This document shows, piece after piece, positions 51,426-60,738 of a DNA stretch of 64,000 nt. The position numbers and the translations under genes are program-made. Location: IMG/VR virus record IMGVR_UViG_3300020473_000020, positions 1-64,000 of that record; one strand, 5' to 3'. The notes under the pieces are model-generated. The model made no database searches and was not told the origin of the DNA. It was given only the letters and a program-made list of their open reading frames with translations. The first letter of the stretch is position 1. Each line of letters begins with the position of its first letter. This DNA is from a virus.

Positions 51426-51753
51426 CTTTGGCCTTTGCTTTAGGGTAATCGGTTTTGACCTTTGGAGAGTGACCCTGTAGCACCTGTGAAGCACCCGTCG
51501 TCATCTTAAAGCCTTCGCTTTGTGCCTCGATCCATTCTGGTGTGGCCAGCTCTCGGTGAAACTCGTTGTGCCATGTTCCACCTTTACGATTAGGACTACC
51601 GTCTGCAAAAAGAGCAGGGGTGCAAGCTGAACACAACTTCTCGCCTTCTTCTATGGCGTCGCCGAACCAGCGCTTATGGGCGCTAGCACGGTTGAACATC
51701 CCCAGCGCTGTATTTTCAATCGTGTGACAACGGTCGCAAATATAAAGGCTCAT
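51415..51753 (-). CDS. Zinc-binding hypothetical protein
   Basis: 112 aa. CDRC (6-9) and CSAC (about 41-44) form a likely zinc site. Not recognised otherwise. First gene of the symporter unit. Confidence 0.65.
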   Translation of the reverse strand: MSLYICDRCHTIENTALGMFNRASAHKRWFGDAIEEGEKLCSACTPALFADGSPNRKGGTWHNEFHRELATPEWIEAQSEGFKMTTGASQVLQGHSPKVKTDYPKAKAKDEL

Positions 51754-51772
51754 TTAAGTCTCTCTGTAGATC

Positions 51773-51798
51773 AGAAAAGGGCACAGTGCGTGCCCTTG
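51773..51798 (-). terminator. Intrinsic terminator
   Basis: Minus strand AAGGGCAC-gcact-GTGCCCTTTTC just after the gene ending at 51805. Confidence 0.78.
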
Positions 51799-51804
51799 TA
51801 GTGT

Positions 51805-52488
51805 TTAAAGTTTGGTTACATCACCAGCGATACGGTCACGTAGGCCAGTGAAGAGACCTGCACAAGCGTTGTATAAGCCCTCAAACAATGAGACTAGCGG
51901 GTCATACGCCGTGTAGAAGATTGCGAATGGCCACATACCCCACCAGTTCATGATATAGGCAGGCATAACTTTTGGCTTAACAACATTCACAGTCTTGCCC
52001 TCAACAAGTTGGCTCTCTTGGAAGACTTGTGGTAGGCGACCACCTTTAAGTTCTGACTTGTACATAGTTGAGAATTTTGAATAGATGTACTCATTCAGCT
52101 CGGCAACGTAATCATGTGTCGCCGCATTAAATTTTGTTTGTTTATCGAAGTCGGCCTTGAACTCTCGCGCTTTCGCTTTATAACGCGACATCATGAAGCC
52201 CCAATTTATGAGCGCAACAAAGAACCCGACAAGAATGTAGGCACCCAGTGTTAAGAGTCCTCTAAACATAAGGTTTTCAGCGTACCACGCATTAAGGGTA
52301 GGGTTGCCATAGGCAAATATACCGAAGGCCAGCACTACAACGAGTACGCCCCAGCTTTTTGTTAAGGCTTTAACATCGTCGGAATACAAGGCAAATAGGA
52401 TAACGAGTGATATAGCCATATACACCCAAAAAGCTATACCCGTCGCGAAGAAGCTTACGCCCGTCAATAGAAGGTCTAATACTATCAT
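51805..52488 (-). CDS. Multi-pass membrane protein
   Basis: 227 aa from ATG 52488. Three or four TM segments in the first 105 residues, a soluble middle, and hydrophobic aromatic segments near 180-205. Not recognised. Its leader has GAGAC. Confidence 0.65.
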   Translation of the reverse strand: MIVLDLLLTGVSFFATGIAFWVYMAISLVILFALYSDDVKALTKSWGVLVVVLAFGIFAYGNPTLNAWYAENLMFRGLLTLGAYILVGFFVALINWGFMMSRYKAKAREFKADFDKQTKFNAATHDYVAELNEYIYSKFSTMYKSELKGGRLPQVFQESQLVEGKTVNVVKPKVMPAYIMNWWGMWPFAIFYTAYDPLVSLFEGLYNACAGLFTGLRDRIAGDVTKL

Positions 52489-52519
52489 TATCTCAAGTCT
52501 CAATTAATTTTAATATTGT

Positions 52520-52546
52520 GTTGTACAAGGTAATGCCTTGTACAAC
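52520..52546. repeat. Perfect inverted repeat of two TTGTACAA palindromes
   Basis: GTTGTACAAGG-taatg-CCTTGTACAAC with 11-bp arms, between terL and the membrane-protein gene. No T run follows, so it looks like an operator pair or a processing hairpin, not a terminator. Confidence 0.75.
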
Positions 52547-52569
52547 TTATTAAGACTTGGGCTAGCTGA

Positions 52570-54483
52570 CTACCAAGGGCTATGGCCAGAATCTGATAAG
52601 AAACCGCCAAAGTCATCCATAAATCGGTCGTCTCGGTTTTGCAGGAACGATGCGTAGGTAGACTCATTGTCCACGTCACTCGTATCACCTAGCATGCCTA
52701 GTATGTCACGGCTAGTTACGCCACCATCTTTGGCAAGAGCTTGATAGGCATTCCAAGCAGCACCACAGCAAGCATCGGCTAAATCTTTTGAGCCTCGTGA
52801 GCCATCAGGGTTTTCCATGGGGTGGTCAATTTTATTGCCCAAATCCATGATATTCTTTAACTCGGTCTCAAGTAGCGTATGCTTCGGTAGGTTTAAGCGT
52901 CCTGCCAGTAGTGCCATCTTAAAGCTATCGTATGGGTCGCGGAATCTATCTACTGATTCTATCGTCGCTTCAAAACCTGCTAGCTCCAAATCTTGTCTCA
53001 AGTTTCGCGATTGGTAACCATCGGCAGAAACCTTGGCGATAGGATAACCGAATTGAGAGCGTAATAAAAACAAAAATTCCTTAATTTTATAAAACGGAAT
53101 CTCCTGCCCCGCTTTGGCTTCCACACAAATCAACCAGTCGAACATGTACACTGGTTCCCGTGTTTCTTGCACGGTACCATCCAGTACGTTTGTGTGCTTA
53201 CGCGTGACATAACCAGCAACGTAGCAGCTAGCTATGCCGAGCTTATCTTTAGTTAAGCCGACGTCGATGTGAATGTAGCGTGGTTCGCGTACAGTCAGTT
53301 TAAGCGCCGACTGGTCAAGATAGTTGATAAGCTGGTCGTGCGTCTCGTAGAAATCAAGCTGAACCACTTCACGGCGAACAGGGTTTACCTTCGTCATGGC
53401 TTGCCCAATACGTTCGGTTGATGGGATAAACTTATGTGCCGACCATGTGCCTTTACCCGCCAAATCCTGTAGTGACTTGTAGATGTCAGACTCGAAGTTC
53501 TGTTTAAGCTCGACAGGTACGTCAATGATGAGTGTTTCATCAAGGCCAATGATTTGCTTAGGCTCTGTTAAGATAAACGGGTCTCGTGTCGATGAGCCGA
53601 TGAATACCTTGAATGTTTCACCTGAGTAACGGCCACGGAATGCGTGTACTTCCCACTGAGCGTAATCGAATACGCGCACGTCTCTACGGTTGCGGCCTTT
53701 GTCAATCTGAACGTCTAGGAATGAGTCAGAGTCTTTACGAGATGAATCCAACCATATACGCCCAGCCCATGAACCTGTTTTAGAGTATGCAGTACCAAAA
53801 CGTGAGTCTTGACGTGAGAGCACACCGTTATAGTTGTCTTCGGCTTGACCTTTAATTGCTTTTTGGTCGTTAAGCTCCGATAGCAGTGCGCCCGCCACAG
53901 CCTTACCTAGCAAGTCATTCTTACGTGACGCTGCAATTGCTGTGATCTTCTTCGGGAACATGATGCCTTTGTCTTTCGCTTTTTCCATTTGGCCAAGGAA
54001 GTAGGGCGATGCTTCCGCAAGCTCTTTAAACTGTGACAGTAAGTTCTTTTCAGCAAGGTCTTTCGTCGCTGATACCATGGCAAATACAATCGGGTCGGTC
54101 TTTAGTATACCGAACGTCTTATGGGGGTTCTTCAAATGAAGCATTCGACAGGCATCGTACATATTGCCTGCTAATGAGAATGTAGATTTACCTAGACCGA
54201 TTGCCCCCGTGATCATTATCTCACGGTACGGTGAATAGAACGGGTTTGCGTAGATTTCTTCTAACGCTGCACGCCAAACGGGGAACAAGTTCTCACCTAG
54301 AACCTCACCCAAGTAGTCGTGGTTAAAGATAAACTCAAGGATGGTCGGTGGCATGGATTCATACCCCGACATTTGAGCCAGTGCGTTCATGGCTTGTTTA
54401 TACCCGAAGCCATCAACTAGCTGCCGAGCCAGTTGTTCGCGCTGCCTGTCTACAACAGGATCCAGCTTATTTGCATGTAGCAT
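52570..54483 (-). CDS. terL: Terminase large subunit
   Basis: 637 aa. Walker A GAIGLGKST (93-101), and a C-terminal RNase-H-like nuclease with HIDVGLTKDKLG, SADGYQSRNL and DLADACCGAAW. It pumps DNA into the prohead and cuts it. Of the type seen in large myoviruses. Confidence 0.88.
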   Translation of the reverse strand: MLHANKLDPVVDRQREQLARQLVDGFGYKQAMNALAQMSGYESMPPTILEFIFNHDYLGEVLGENLFPVWRAALEEIYANPFYSPYREIMITGAIGLGKSTFSLAGNMYDACRMLHLKNPHKTFGILKTDPIVFAMVSATKDLAEKNLLSQFKELAEASPYFLGQMEKAKDKGIMFPKKITAIAASRKNDLLGKAVAGALLSELNDQKAIKGQAEDNYNGVLSRQDSRFGTAYSKTGSWAGRIWLDSSRKDSDSFLDVQIDKGRNRRDVRVFDYAQWEVHAFRGRYSGETFKVFIGSSTRDPFILTEPKQIIGLDETLIIDVPVELKQNFESDIYKSLQDLAGKGTWSAHKFIPSTERIGQAMTKVNPVRREVVQLDFYETHDQLINYLDQSALKLTVREPRYIHIDVGLTKDKLGIASCYVAGYVTRKHTNVLDGTVQETREPVYMFDWLICVEAKAGQEIPFYKIKEFLFLLRSQFGYPIAKVSADGYQSRNLRQDLELAGFEATIESVDRFRDPYDSFKMALLAGRLNLPKHTLLETELKNIMDLGNKIDHPMENPDGSRGSKDLADACCGAAWNAYQALAKDGGVTSRDILGMLGDTSDVDNESTYASFLQNRDDRFMDDFGGFLSDSGHSPW

Positions 54484-54546
54484 GTAGTCTCACTCTCATT
54501 ATTGCCCTACGGCAAAAGTGCCGCCCAAAGGCAGCACCAGTCTCAA

Positions 54547-54744
54547 TTACTTTTGCTTTGGCATCCCAGCTGGACGCCTTGGCTTACGTGGCTTGCGATT
54601 TTGCATGGCCTTTCGGGCACCTTCTCGGCGGCGCTGCATTTCAATGTCAGACATCTTCACGCAGGTGCCACGGAAAAGCTTAAACCCCTTCGGGCACGAC
54701 TTTTTCACTTCACCACGCTTACTTACTTTTATCATCGGATCCAT
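54547..54744 (-). CDS. Small basic protein
   Basis: 65 aa, strongly basic with CPKGFKLFRGTC near the centre (possible metal or disulfide pair). Between terL and the acidic 345-aa gene. Confidence 0.58.
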   Translation of the reverse strand: MDPMIKVSKRGEVKKSCPKGFKLFRGTCVKMSDIEMQRRREGARKAMQNRKPRKPRRPAGMPKQK

Positions 54745-54788
54745 AACGAATACCTCTAGTTAGATAAATAACTCAGTCAGCTCAGTCT

Positions 54789-55826
54789 CTAAACATCAAA
54801 TTCCATATCAAAATCAGCTAGCGGGTCGTCCTTACCACCTAGCGTATCGTCGCCCCACAAGGCACTTTCTTCATCGGATAACGGAGCATCCGCTATCAAT
54901 TCAATTTCATCAGGGTCTATGCGTTCTACGTCGTCATCTGTTGGGTTTTTTGGTGCAAGAAAGTCACTCAGATCAAGCGAGCCACTTTCTCCCATTTCCT
55001 CGGCCATGACGAGTTCCCATTGGTCTTCATCTAAGCCCGCACATGGTACCCCATTCGTGGTATCGTCATCAGGAAGTGCCAACGTGGCTGACTCCTGCTT
55101 TTGTTCTAGTTTCGGAGTTGATGCAGACTGCTGCTTTCGGTGTTCTTCACGGGCTTCCTCTACAACGGCCTTGTTAGATTCAACGCGAGCCTTTTCGGCT
55201 TCCTTACGTCCTTCTTCATCTAGCAGGTCATTCGGAAGATGCTGTGGGTTAACCTCTGGCACTTCCACGTCTTTATTCGTTGGTATAGTTTGACCAAGCG
55301 TTGATACACGGCGGAAGATGTCAGTAACAACTTCGCGTGTGCTGTGGTCGCCTTCATCACCGTCAGAATTGCTGCCACCTGACACAAGGTCTGTGATTTG
55401 CTCTTGCAACTCGCCAACGTTAACAGACCACATAGACTCTTTAACGTACTTCTGAGACACCTCAAGCGATGTACCGAGCAACTTATACATGTTAGTTAGC
55501 TCTTTCGTCGTCATCTGCGCCAAACGGTCAGGCGTTGCAAGCTGCTGCTCGATCATGTTCATTGCACGGTCTAATCTGCCTAGTCGCTTAATGTGCGACT
55601 CAGACATACCAAGAATTGAGAGTTTAATAGCAAGGTCTTTAAGGTCATTGGCGGGCAATGCCTCTTCACGTCCTCGATCAATGATGTCTACCGCGTCGGT
55701 TAGCGCATGACCACTGAACTTATGGTCATGAAGGTCAACCGTTTTGTATAGCTGTGCCTGTTCATCGGCTGGCGCTTCAAGGTCATTGTTGATAACGACT
55801 TTTAGGTGTGAATTGTCATCACTCAT
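54789..55826 (-). CDS. Acidic protein of the packaging region
   Basis: 345 aa, strongly acidic. A helical region (about 45-140) may oligomerise; the C-terminal 120 residues are acidic and likely disordered. Position before terL is where small terminases occur, but no DNA-binding motif is recognised, so this is only a guess. Confidence 0.6.
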   Translation of the reverse strand: MSDDNSHLKVVINNDLEAPADEQAQLYKTVDLHDHKFSGHALTDAVDIIDRGREEALPANDLKDLAIKLSILGMSESHIKRLGRLDRAMNMIEQQLATPDRLAQMTTKELTNMYKLLGTSLEVSQKYVKESMWSVNVGELQEQITDLVSGGSNSDGDEGDHSTREVVTDIFRRVSTLGQTIPTNKDVEVPEVNPQHLPNDLLDEEGRKEAEKARVESNKAVVEEAREEHRKQQSASTPKLEQKQESATLALPDDDTTNGVPCAGLDEDQWELVMAEEMGESGSLDLSDFLAPKNPTDDDVERIDPDEIELIADAPLSDEESALWGDDTLGGKDDPLADFDMEFDV

Positions 55827-55843
55827 AAATCAATCTCTCGATA

Positions 55844-56185
55844 CTATTCAGCCCCAGCTGACAACGTCGGCTGAGTCTTAGAATTAGGGTTAGCGTAAAA
55901 GGCTGGCATATCTTCGGCAAAGAACGGTTCTTGTTCCTCTGCAAAGTAGGGTTGGTTCTCTTCCTTCGGGCTAGGTGAGACTAAGTCTCCCTCGGCCAAA
56001 AGTGCTTCTGCTTCACTTAATGCACGTCGAATGGTTAAGAACTCGCGGCTGTGTAGGCCATGCACCGTTCTATTCTGGGAGCAGGTACTACGACCTGCCT
56101 CAGTAACAGCTCCACTAGTTGATTGCCAAGGTTTCGCCTTGGTTACCACAGCTTGTCGTTTTTTAGAGACGATAGAATAGGCCAT
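55844..56185 (-). CDS. Hypothetical protein
   Basis: 113 aa, not recognised. C-terminal half has repeated acidic PYFAEEQ/PFFAED units. 6 nt before the next gene. Confidence 0.58.
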   Translation of the reverse strand: MAYSIVSKKRQAVVTKAKPWQSTSGAVTEAGRSTCSQNRTVHGLHSREFLTIRRALSEAEALLAEGDLVSPSPKEENQPYFAEEQEPFFAEDMPAFYANPNSKTQPTLSAGAE

Positions 56186-56191
56186 TGGTGC

Positions 56192-56611
56192 TTAGCCTGT
56201 TTTTTGCTGTTGATGCGGTACGGAAGATAGCTTAGGCTTCGCTTTAGGTTTCGCTTTCTCAGCAATATCAGCCATTGACTCCATTGTTTGGCGTGACGCA
56301 TTCTGAGCGCGCAAGGCGACCGTCATCATTGTACTAAATGCTTTTGGGTTATTTTGCTGTAGCCCTTGCTCTACGCATAGCTGGAACACTTGGTCGAGAA
56401 CCAATGATTGTGTTGCAAGCACTTCTTTGAGCTTTTCTGGGTCGTCTTTTAACCCTTTGATCTCGGCCGTTACTTGAGATAGGACGTCGCCGAGTGAGGC
56501 GTTAGCCCCATAGCGCTTTGCTATCAGCGCTTGCACAGTTTTACTACCATTTGCGACTGATGACGTCGATAGCTGTATAGCAGCTTTTGTAAATTGGTCA
56601 TTCGTTGACAT
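56192..56611 (-). CDS. Hypothetical helical protein
   Basis: 139 aa from ATG 56611, mostly helical with a basic Pro/Lys tail (KAKPKAKPK). Not recognised. First gene after the ligase terminator. Confidence 0.62.
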   Translation of the reverse strand: MSTNDQFTKAAIQLSTSSVANGSKTVQALIAKRYGANASLGDVLSQVTAEIKGLKDDPEKLKEVLATQSLVLDQVFQLCVEQGLQQNNPKAFSTMMTVALRAQNASRQTMESMADIAEKAKPKAKPKLSSVPHQQQKTG

Positions 56612-56628
56612 AATACTGCCTCTCATAA

Positions 56629-56661
56629 CAAAAAACGGGTCACCCTAAGACGACCCGTTCT
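56629..56661 (-). terminator. Intrinsic terminator after the ligase gene
   Basis: Minus strand AACGGGTC, loop, GACCCGTTTTTT. Confidence 0.85.
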
Positions 56662-56686
56662 AAACTTGAAGCAGTTAACGTATATG

Positions 56687-58675
56687 TTAACCCCAGCGCA
56701 ATTGGTACTTCTCAGCGAAGTCCTTTGGTAGCATTATGGGTAGCCCCATTTCGCGCGCTTTTTTAAGTTTAGTCGTCGAGCCTTCTGGATTTAGCGTGAC
56801 AACCATTGTGGTTTTCTTTGTAACACTGCTGCCGACCTTACCGCCTTCTAATTCGATAATGTCTTGCAAATCAGCGTCTCTAAATTCAGTGAATACAATC
56901 ACTTCATTGTCTAGTACACCTGATGAAGCTGTCATGTCTGTTAACACCTTCACGCTCTTCACGTCTTCAAGGAATGACAGGAACTCTGACCAGCATTGTA
57001 CAAAGTTTTCGGCTGACTCTAGTGTAAAGTCTTCACCGTTAGCAATTCGTTGTACAATTGTGGCATTATAGGCCATCGGCTGCAAGTCTAATAGCTCTGG
57101 GACAGAGGTTAGCGCTGACTTAGACTTCGTTTCACCGAAACCACGTCCGAACACTGCTGAGGCTGCCATAAGCTTGTACAATGGCACGCCATTGTCCTGC
57201 ACGTTCTTGATTTGACCATAAATGCTTTCCGCAGAACGTTCTTTAATACCTTGGATGTCTACAAGCGCTCGTACGTCTAGCGATAGGAAATCTTTAAGCG
57301 TTGTGTAGCCTTCTTGGTAGATTTTCTTAACGGTACCAATCTTCATACCTGCCATGCCCATTGCTGTCAGGATGTGAGAGATTTGCTTGATGTCTGCTGT
57401 TTCTGAGGTCTTACCCGCAGGAAGAACTAGGTCTACCTCAGTCTTGCCCCACTCGTAGGCATCATCAGGGAACTGTGGCTCAGCACGCTCAAGTACCTCA
57501 TAGATGTCTGGGATAACATCACCTGAGCGAAGTAATACAACTTTCGCACCAATGCCGATACCATCACGGATGATTGCACGGGCGTTTTCACCATGACACC
57601 AGTTATAAGTCGCACCACCGATAACAACAGGTTTGATTTTGATGCGCGGGATCCAAACATTGTAACGTGATAGGTTCCACTCGATGTACTCAACCTCAGT
57701 CTCGGCCATCTGTTCAGGCAATGGCATCTTGAAGGCTGCCATGTGTGTAGGGTTACCACTTGTGATCAGCTCGTGCTTAACATCGGCTGTAACGATGAGG
57801 CCGTCAATTTGGAACGGGCTATTTTCGCGGCGGTCGGCATAGATTTCTTCAAGGTCGGCCATGAAGTGTTCTTTGGTCTCATCGGTTACTGCAACCGTTG
57901 CATACCAAGCCATGTGGAAGCCACGCTGTTCAAGCTTATATAATTGCGTAGAAGGTAGTCCACCTTCGCTTGGGAAGCCAAACGCAATAAAATTAAGTAG
58001 GCTCTTATTAGCGTCGGCTTCTAGCTTGCCCGCAAGACCTGTTGCTACGTGACGAGCTGACGTGCGTTTACCATCAGTGAAATGTGAGTCAGGAATAGCT
58101 GCAAAGCTTTCTTCTGATATGATGACTTCGCCTTTAACCACATCGCCAACGTTCAATGGTGGTAGCTGCATGAACGGCATCAAGTGATCCCAGTTGGTAC
58201 CCTCGGCACCGTCACCACGGCTTGCTAGGTGGTGGCCATTTTCGTCACGCCAGTAAGTACCGCTCAAACCATCAAGTTTATCACCTAGGGTGAAGGTCAC
58301 TTCACCGCCTTTAGGAATAAATTTATTTGTGAAGCGTTCAAGCTCCTTTGTACGTGCTTTGATTTTATCGGCACTACCGCTGTAGTATGGCAGTTTAACT
58401 GTCTCACCTGTTGCCACAGCGCCCGTATGGTGGTCTAGTGCGATACCTTGGCTAACTGATAGCTCGCGTAGTAAGTCGTATGTGCCATCGGCAAGGATTG
58501 GCTCAGAAGTATTGTAATAGAAGTCATCTAGGGTGGTGATGATTTTAAGTAGGTCATCTTTAGGCGTAGACGCAACCGTGTCAGTTGGATTGCCTATGAA
58601 AACGTTTAGCCAGTCAGCCACTTCTGGACTGTCAGCAAGTAATGTTTTCGCTAATGGCGAAATCTTATCAGTCAT
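56687..58675 (-). CDS. ligA: NAD-dependent DNA ligase
   Basis: 662 aa from ATG 58675. Nucleotidyltransferase motif I KLDG with Lys133, motif-like LSRYNVWIPRIKIKPVVIGG into the OB domain, helix-hairpin-helix segments (about 445-545) and a C-terminal BRCT domain (about 585-662). The four-Cys zinc finger of cellular LigA is absent. It seals nicks using NAD+. It is read from a strong promoter (58760-58787). The phage also carries an NAD salvage cassette. Confidence 0.92.
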   Translation of the reverse strand: MTDKISPLAKTLLADSPEVADWLNVFIGNPTDTVASTPKDDLLKIITTLDDFYYNTSEPILADGTYDLLRELSVSQGIALDHHTGAVATGETVKLPYYSGSADKIKARTKELERFTNKFIPKGGEVTFTLGDKLDGLSGTYWRDENGHHLASRGDGAEGTNWDHLMPFMQLPPLNVGDVVKGEVIISEESFAAIPDSHFTDGKRTSARHVATGLAGKLEADANKSLLNFIAFGFPSEGGLPSTQLYKLEQRGFHMAWYATVAVTDETKEHFMADLEEIYADRRENSPFQIDGLIVTADVKHELITSGNPTHMAAFKMPLPEQMAETEVEYIEWNLSRYNVWIPRIKIKPVVIGGATYNWCHGENARAIIRDGIGIGAKVVLLRSGDVIPDIYEVLERAEPQFPDDAYEWGKTEVDLVLPAGKTSETADIKQISHILTAMGMAGMKIGTVKKIYQEGYTTLKDFLSLDVRALVDIQGIKERSAESIYGQIKNVQDNGVPLYKLMAASAVFGRGFGETKSKSALTSVPELLDLQPMAYNATIVQRIANGEDFTLESAENFVQCWSEFLSFLEDVKSVKVLTDMTASSGVLDNEVIVFTEFRDADLQDIIELEGGKVGSSVTKKTTMVVTLNPEGSTTKLKKAREMGLPIMLPKDFAEKYQLRWG

Positions 58676-58735
58676 AATTTTTTCTTCTAGTAAATTCGTT
58701 GTACAACGAATTGTTAGTCTCAATTGATTTTTTCA

Positions 58736-58764
58736 TTGCTTAGTCAAGCAATCGCCGTTATTAT
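58736..58764 (+). promoter_or_regulatory. Promoter of the primase unit
   Basis: TTGCTT (58736-58741), 17 bp, TATTAT (58759-58764). It overlaps the divergent ligase promoter, so the two may compete. An inverted repeat GATTGCTTGACTAAGCAATG is contained here. Confidence 0.7.
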
Positions 58765-58787
58765 ACCCATCTAAAATTGATACGCAA
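58760..58787 (-). promoter_or_regulatory. Promoter of the ligase gene
   Basis: Minus strand TTGCGT (58782-58787), 16 bp, TATAAT (58760-58765). TTGTACAA (about 58700) follows in the leader, with GAGAC between. Confidence 0.8.
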
Positions 58788-58842
58788 TCCCCTCTGGGGC
58801 AGTGATTTACTAACCGATACAAGCCTATAGAAGAGCACCGAT

Positions 58843-59073
58843 ATGAGCACTAAATTTTACGCTGTGCGCCGCGATAATGGCGAACGCTGGACACCTGTTA
58901 AAAAGAAATATGGCAGCGACTGTAAGCAATATTTAATGATGTGGGATAGTGGCTATTTAGCTGTTGTCACCGAGACTAAAGGGTATGACGCATCCGTCTC
59001 TATAGACCCTTTATGCACTAAGACGTGGAAAACCGTCATACCTAAACCAATTGAACAAAGAGAGCCTAAGTAA
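58843..59073 (+). CDS. Hypothetical protein
   Basis: 76 aa, basic, not recognised. First gene of the primase unit, 2 nt before the primase ATG. Confidence 0.6.
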   Translation: MSTKFYAVRRDNGERWTPVKKKYGSDCKQYLMMWDSGYLAVVTETKGYDASVSIDPLCTKTWKTVIPKPIEQREPK

Positions 59074-59075
59074 CA

Positions 59076-60107
59076 ATGGCACGTAAACTTAAATTTGATA
59101 TTTTAGCATTCCTTCAACTGCATGGTATTGAGTACCGTACATCTGGTAAAAACTGTGCAAAGGGGCATGCCGTCGTCTCTTGCCCATTTTGTGAGGATGA
59201 GGGTGACCCTGACCCGTCGATGCACATGGGTATCGAGCTTAAAAGCGGTAACTGGGGTTGCTGGCGTTCAAGTCACCACCGTGGTAAGAAACTCGCAAAT
59301 CTCATGGCTAAGTTGACGGGTATTAGCTACAAAGAGGCCGCCGAATTAGTGGGCGATGCCTCAGCTTCCGTTGATAAGGAAGAATTTGATTCACTTGCAG
59401 CTTGGTTGCGAGGTATTGAGGACGAGAGCGGCGACCCTCTTGAGGTTAAGCCACCTAAGACTATCCCTATGCCTAGTAGCTTTCGTCCTATTACGGATAG
59501 CCGATTCTCTCAGCCTTATAGAACCTATTTAAAGAAAAAGCGTGGCTTCCTGAGCCGTGATATAGATAAGGTTATCGAGACCTACGACTTACGTTACTGC
59601 TCGCAGTCTGGGAGCTGGAACAAGCGTCTTATCCTACCTATCTATCGTGATAAGAAGCTCGGCACCTACACTGGCCGCTCCATCGACCCTAACGAAGAAC
59701 TTCGTTATAACTCGCTAGGTAAGGAAAAGTCACCTGTCAACATTAAAGAAACTATCTACGACTTTGATGGCTTACTGAATACAACGGGGCGTGCACTGTT
59801 CGTCGTGGAAGGTCCACTAGACATGCTCAAGATGGATTTCTATGGAAGACCCTATAACTGCCGTACTACGTGCTTATTCTCAAAGACTGCAACCCCTGAG
59901 CAAATCGCGGACTTATACCTCGTACACAAGAACTTTGCCTTTGTGATCGTATTACTCGATGCGGGTGAGTCCAAATCAGCTAGCGTTCTACTCGATGAGC
60001 TATCGCTTATACCGAACCTTCGTTCTATGGAAATCCCATTTGAAGGCGTAGACGACCCCGCAGACCTTTATCCTAGTGAAATCGCAGAAATGTGCGCAGA
60101 AATCTAA
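59076..60107 (+). CDS. DnaG-like primase
   Basis: 343 aa, about half of bacterial DnaG. N-terminal CHC2-type zinc finger (CPFCEDEGDPDPSMH then GCWRSSHHRG) and a TOPRIM domain with LFVVEGPLDMLKMD and VIVLLDAGES. No helicase-binding domain. Synthesises RNA primers for replication. Confidence 0.85.
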   Translation: MARKLKFDILAFLQLHGIEYRTSGKNCAKGHAVVSCPFCEDEGDPDPSMHMGIELKSGNWGCWRSSHHRGKKLANLMAKLTGISYKEAAELVGDASASVDKEEFDSLAAWLRGIEDESGDPLEVKPPKTIPMPSSFRPITDSRFSQPYRTYLKKKRGFLSRDIDKVIETYDLRYCSQSGSWNKRLILPIYRDKKLGTYTGRSIDPNEELRYNSLGKEKSPVNIKETIYDFDGLLNTTGRALFVVEGPLDMLKMDFYGRPYNCRTTCLFSKTATPEQIADLYLVHKNFAFVIVLLDAGESKSASVLLDELSLIPNLRSMEIPFEGVDDPADLYPSEIAEMCAEI

Positions 60108-60120
60108 TGAGACAATCACC

Positions 60121-60738
60121 ATGTCAGATATGAATATTTTTATGATGGGCGGTTTTGCTGGCCATGACCGCAGCCCCCGTTATAGCACGACAGTGCATAC
60201 CGAGTTAAAGTCGACAACCTTTAGCTTTCTAGGATCAACGTACTGCGTACACTGTGGCGATCCTGCCAAGGCCATACAAGCAAACATCCAAACACTTAAT
60301 TGCTATAAAACCACTGGCCACCGATGTACGTGTGAGGGTGCGCTAGACGAAATGGCAGAGCGTCTTGCATACGAGCTAGGTAGCTTTTCACGGTGTAGTC
60401 TTATTGATAAGCCTGAAACGAAGAAGCCTAATACCTTTATGCTGAAAAAGCTGGTCGAGAAACGCGAAAGAGTTCGCCTTAGTGACTTTGAGCGCCCGAG
60501 TACTATTACAGAGGGCTGTGCTTCACGTCGATTTATCACGTCGCAGCGCACAGAAATCAAGTACAACCTCCACCATGAACGCTGCAAGGACTACCCATTT
60601 ACCAAGTTCATGCACCGTGTAAAAGAGCATTACGAAGCCTACCAGACGGCACTCGACAGCGCCATTGCATCACTGAAAGAGACAAGCGTTAATGAGTTCC
60701 AAAAAGTCTTTGACCCCGTTAAGGCGCGAGAACTGTGA
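60121..60738 (+). CDS. Hypothetical protein with Cys pairs
   Basis: 205 aa from ATG 60121. YCVHCGDPAK (about 39-48) and CTCEG suggest a zinc site. Otherwise helical and basic; not recognised. Confidence 0.62.
   Translation: MSDMNIFMMGGFAGHDRSPRYSTTVHTELKSTTFSFLGSTYCVHCGDPAKAIQANIQTLNCYKTTGHRCTCEGALDEMAERLAYELGSFSRCSLIDKPETKKPNTFMLKKLVEKRERVRLSDFERPSTITEGCASRRFITSQRTEIKYNLHHERCKDYPFTKFMHRVKEHYEAYQTALDSAIASLKETSVNEFQKVFDPVKAREL

Noticed and set aside
52520-52546. Intrinsic terminator
   Set aside because: Stable inverted repeat but no T run on either strand.
54789-55826. Small terminase subunit
   Set aside because: Position fits, but no DNA-binding motif and too acidic; left as unknown.
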